Below, in pieces: positions 62,888-64,000 of a stretch of 64,000 bases of DNA (its first letter is position 1; each line of letters opens with the position of its first letter). The notes beneath the pieces are model-generated. The model was not told where the DNA came from, did not search any database, and saw only the letters and a program-made list of their open reading frames with translations. The stretch covers positions 382,991 through 446,990 of the forward strand of contig JADFCV010000002.1 of the NCBI GenBank assembly GCA_017161655.1, given 5' to 3'. Source of the stretch: Candidatus Sumerlaeota bacterium (GTDB lineage Bacteria > Sumerlaeota > Sumerlaeia > Sumerlaeales > Sumerlaeaceae). The position numbers and the translations under genes are program-made.

Positions 62888-63894
62888 CAGGAAGTCCTTC
62901 CGTAAGTTCTCAGTGCCTGCAAAATGTTTTCGAAATCGTCAGGAAGTGGTGCCTCGAATTCCATTTCAGTGCCCGTGGCAGGGTGACGAAAACTCAAATG
63001 CCTGGCGTGGAGCATCTGGCGCGTGACCTGGCTCAACGCTTTCAAAAGGGGCTGTTTCTTAGGGGGCACGAGTTGCATGGCCCGCTTAATATCACCTCCG
63101 TAGCACGAATCCCCTAGGACCGGATGCCCAATGCTCGACATGTGGACGCGGATTTGGTGCGTGCGTCCCGTTTCGAGCTGACACTCTACAAGACAAAAGC
63201 CGTGAAACCGCTCGAGCACGCGGTAATGCGTCACCGCATGACGTCCGCCCTGCCGCACCACCGCCATTTTCGTGCGTTGGGCTGGATGACGAGCAATTGG
63301 CCCGTCTACCGTTCCAACATTGTCGCGGGGTTCGCGCAGCAGAATTGACCAATAAATTCGGTGGATCTCCCGCCGTGCCAGGGCATCGGAAAGACGGCGG
63401 TGAGCAAGATCGTTCTTTGCCACGAGGATGAGACCCGTTGTATCTTTGTCCAGACGATGAACAATACCTGGTCTTTCCACTCCGCCAATCGTGGAGAGAT
63501 TTCGAAGTCTTGCAAGTAAAGCGTTCACGAGTGTGCCATCGGGTGTTCCAGCCCCCGGGTGGACAGCTAAACCTGCTGGTTTATCAATCACGAGAAGATC
63601 CTTATCTTCATAAACCACCTTGATGGGGATGTCTTGGGGCTGCGGCTTCGCAGGCTTTGGAGGCGGAATAGCCACAAAAATGCGCAAGCCCTTTTCGACT
63701 TTGTCCTTTGCCCGCGGTGTTGCCGAAGAGGTCGTCGTAACAGCTCCTTCCTCGATCAGCTGCTGGATACGAGTTCGAGATAGCCAAGGTATTTTCTTTG
63801 CCAGGTAAAGGTCTAGCCTTTGGCCAGCATCGGCTGCCACCACGAGCAATTCCAAGGGCTCCTGTTGCACGCCGTTGTCACTACTTTCGTTCAT
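62887..63894 (-). CDS. RluA/RluD-family rRNA pseudouridine synthase
   Basis: A 335-residue RNA-modifying enzyme. An N-terminal S4 RNA-binding domain (about 20-75) precedes the catalytic domain with LLVIDKPAGLAVHPGAG and the active-site Asp149 in HRLDKDTTG; the C-terminal H-A-R-H-L-S-F motif is present. By length and S4 domain it resembles RluD, which acts on 23S rRNA helix 69. It is the first gene of a three-gene minus-strand operon. The 106 bases before it, up to the window edge, contain no other feature I recognise. Confidence 0.88.
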   Translation of the reverse strand: MNESSDNGVQQEPLELLVVAADAGQRLDLYLAKKIPWLSRTRIQQLIEEGAVTTTSSATPRAKDKVEKGLRIFVAIPPPKPAKPQPQDIPIKVVYEDKDLLVIDKPAGLAVHPGAGTPDGTLVNALLARLRNLSTIGGVERPGIVHRLDKDTTGLILVAKNDLAHRRLSDALARREIHRIYWSILLREPRDNVGTVDGPIARHPAQRTKMAVVRQGGRHAVTHYRVLERFHGFCLVECQLETGRTHQIRVHMSSIGHPVLGDSCYGGDIKRAMQLVPPKKQPLLKALSQVTRQMLHARHLSFRHPATGTEMEFEAPLPDDFENILQALRTYGRTS

Positions 63895-64000
63895 TTCAGG
63901 AATCCAGGAAACGCGAGTTGGAACGATTCTAAAGTCTTTTTTTTGAGTTTACCTTTTTCCGATGCAAGGAATGCGTCTGAGAAAAAATTGTATAGTCAAA

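Overview
This window looks like chromosomal DNA from a free-living bacterium with a Gram-negative type envelope. The signs are lipoprotein signal peptides, an RlpA-type septal protein and SecG. Base composition is moderate and uniform, genes are tightly packed on both strands with many 1-60 nt overlaps, and no gap between genes exceeds 300 bases. I see no transposase, integrase, phage gene, CRISPR array or rRNA. Metabolic markers are mixed. Electron-bifurcating NfnAB and the siroheme-based heme route (AhbA/AhbB) suggest anaerobic or ancient-type metabolism. Aminofutalosine synthase MqnE (menaquinone) and NuoD (complex I) suggest respiration. A GH57 branching enzyme and an isocitrate dehydrogenase with a C-terminal extension are common in thermophiles and deep-branching phyla. 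I cannot place the organism from this sequence alone; a poorly cultured deep-branching phylum (Sumerlaeota/BRC1-like, for example) would fit, but that is a guess.

Layout. 1-6850 (+): an amidohydrolase cut by the window edge, a GT-C type membrane protein, a lipoprotein, a DUF1611 protein, and an overlapping ferredoxin-ASKHA protein of the corrinoid-activator family. 6917-10474 (-): an ABC exporter operon (ATPase, two permeases, TPR membrane protein). 10637-16794 (+): homocysteine methyltransferase, DegT aminotransferase, GT2, ElbB, alpha/beta hydrolase, FtsW, flavodoxin. 16818-20739: a DUF2231 membrane protein (-) divergent from an orphan nuoD (+), then rsmG and a GT4 (-). 20914-26708 (+): dnaE, a GT39-TPR membrane protein and tRNA-Phe. 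26897-32601 (-): two tandem, paralogous secreted endonuclease-I proteins with three internal repeats and a lamin-tail domain each. 32692-35722: a PLP sulfur-amino-acid enzyme (-) divergent from the GH57 branching enzyme (+).

35793-42269: a zinc-ribbon membrane protein and ssnA (-), then mqnE, a membrane protein, dnaB and a 70-aa protein (+), and tRNA-Arg (-). 42353-47481 (-): secG, a small protein, a signal-peptidase-I-like protein lacking catalytic residues, hsp20 and lon. 47749-49268 (+): icd and its terminator. 49302-53455: a lipoprotein, an alarmone-hydrolase-like HD protein and a membrane protein (-), rlpA (+), trpA (-). 53625-58453: nfnAB (+), ahbA-ahbB and a GT2-methyltransferase fusion (-). 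58523-63894: a candidate Pho box and PafA-like phosphatase (+), then rluD-type pseudouridine synthase, GH13 amylase and a secreted protein (-).

The points most worth following up are the catalytically degenerate signal peptidase beside secG, the tandem multidomain nucleases, the DUF1611/corrinoid-activator pair, the candidate Pho box before the phosphatase, the GT2-methyltransferase fusion, and the orphan nuoD.
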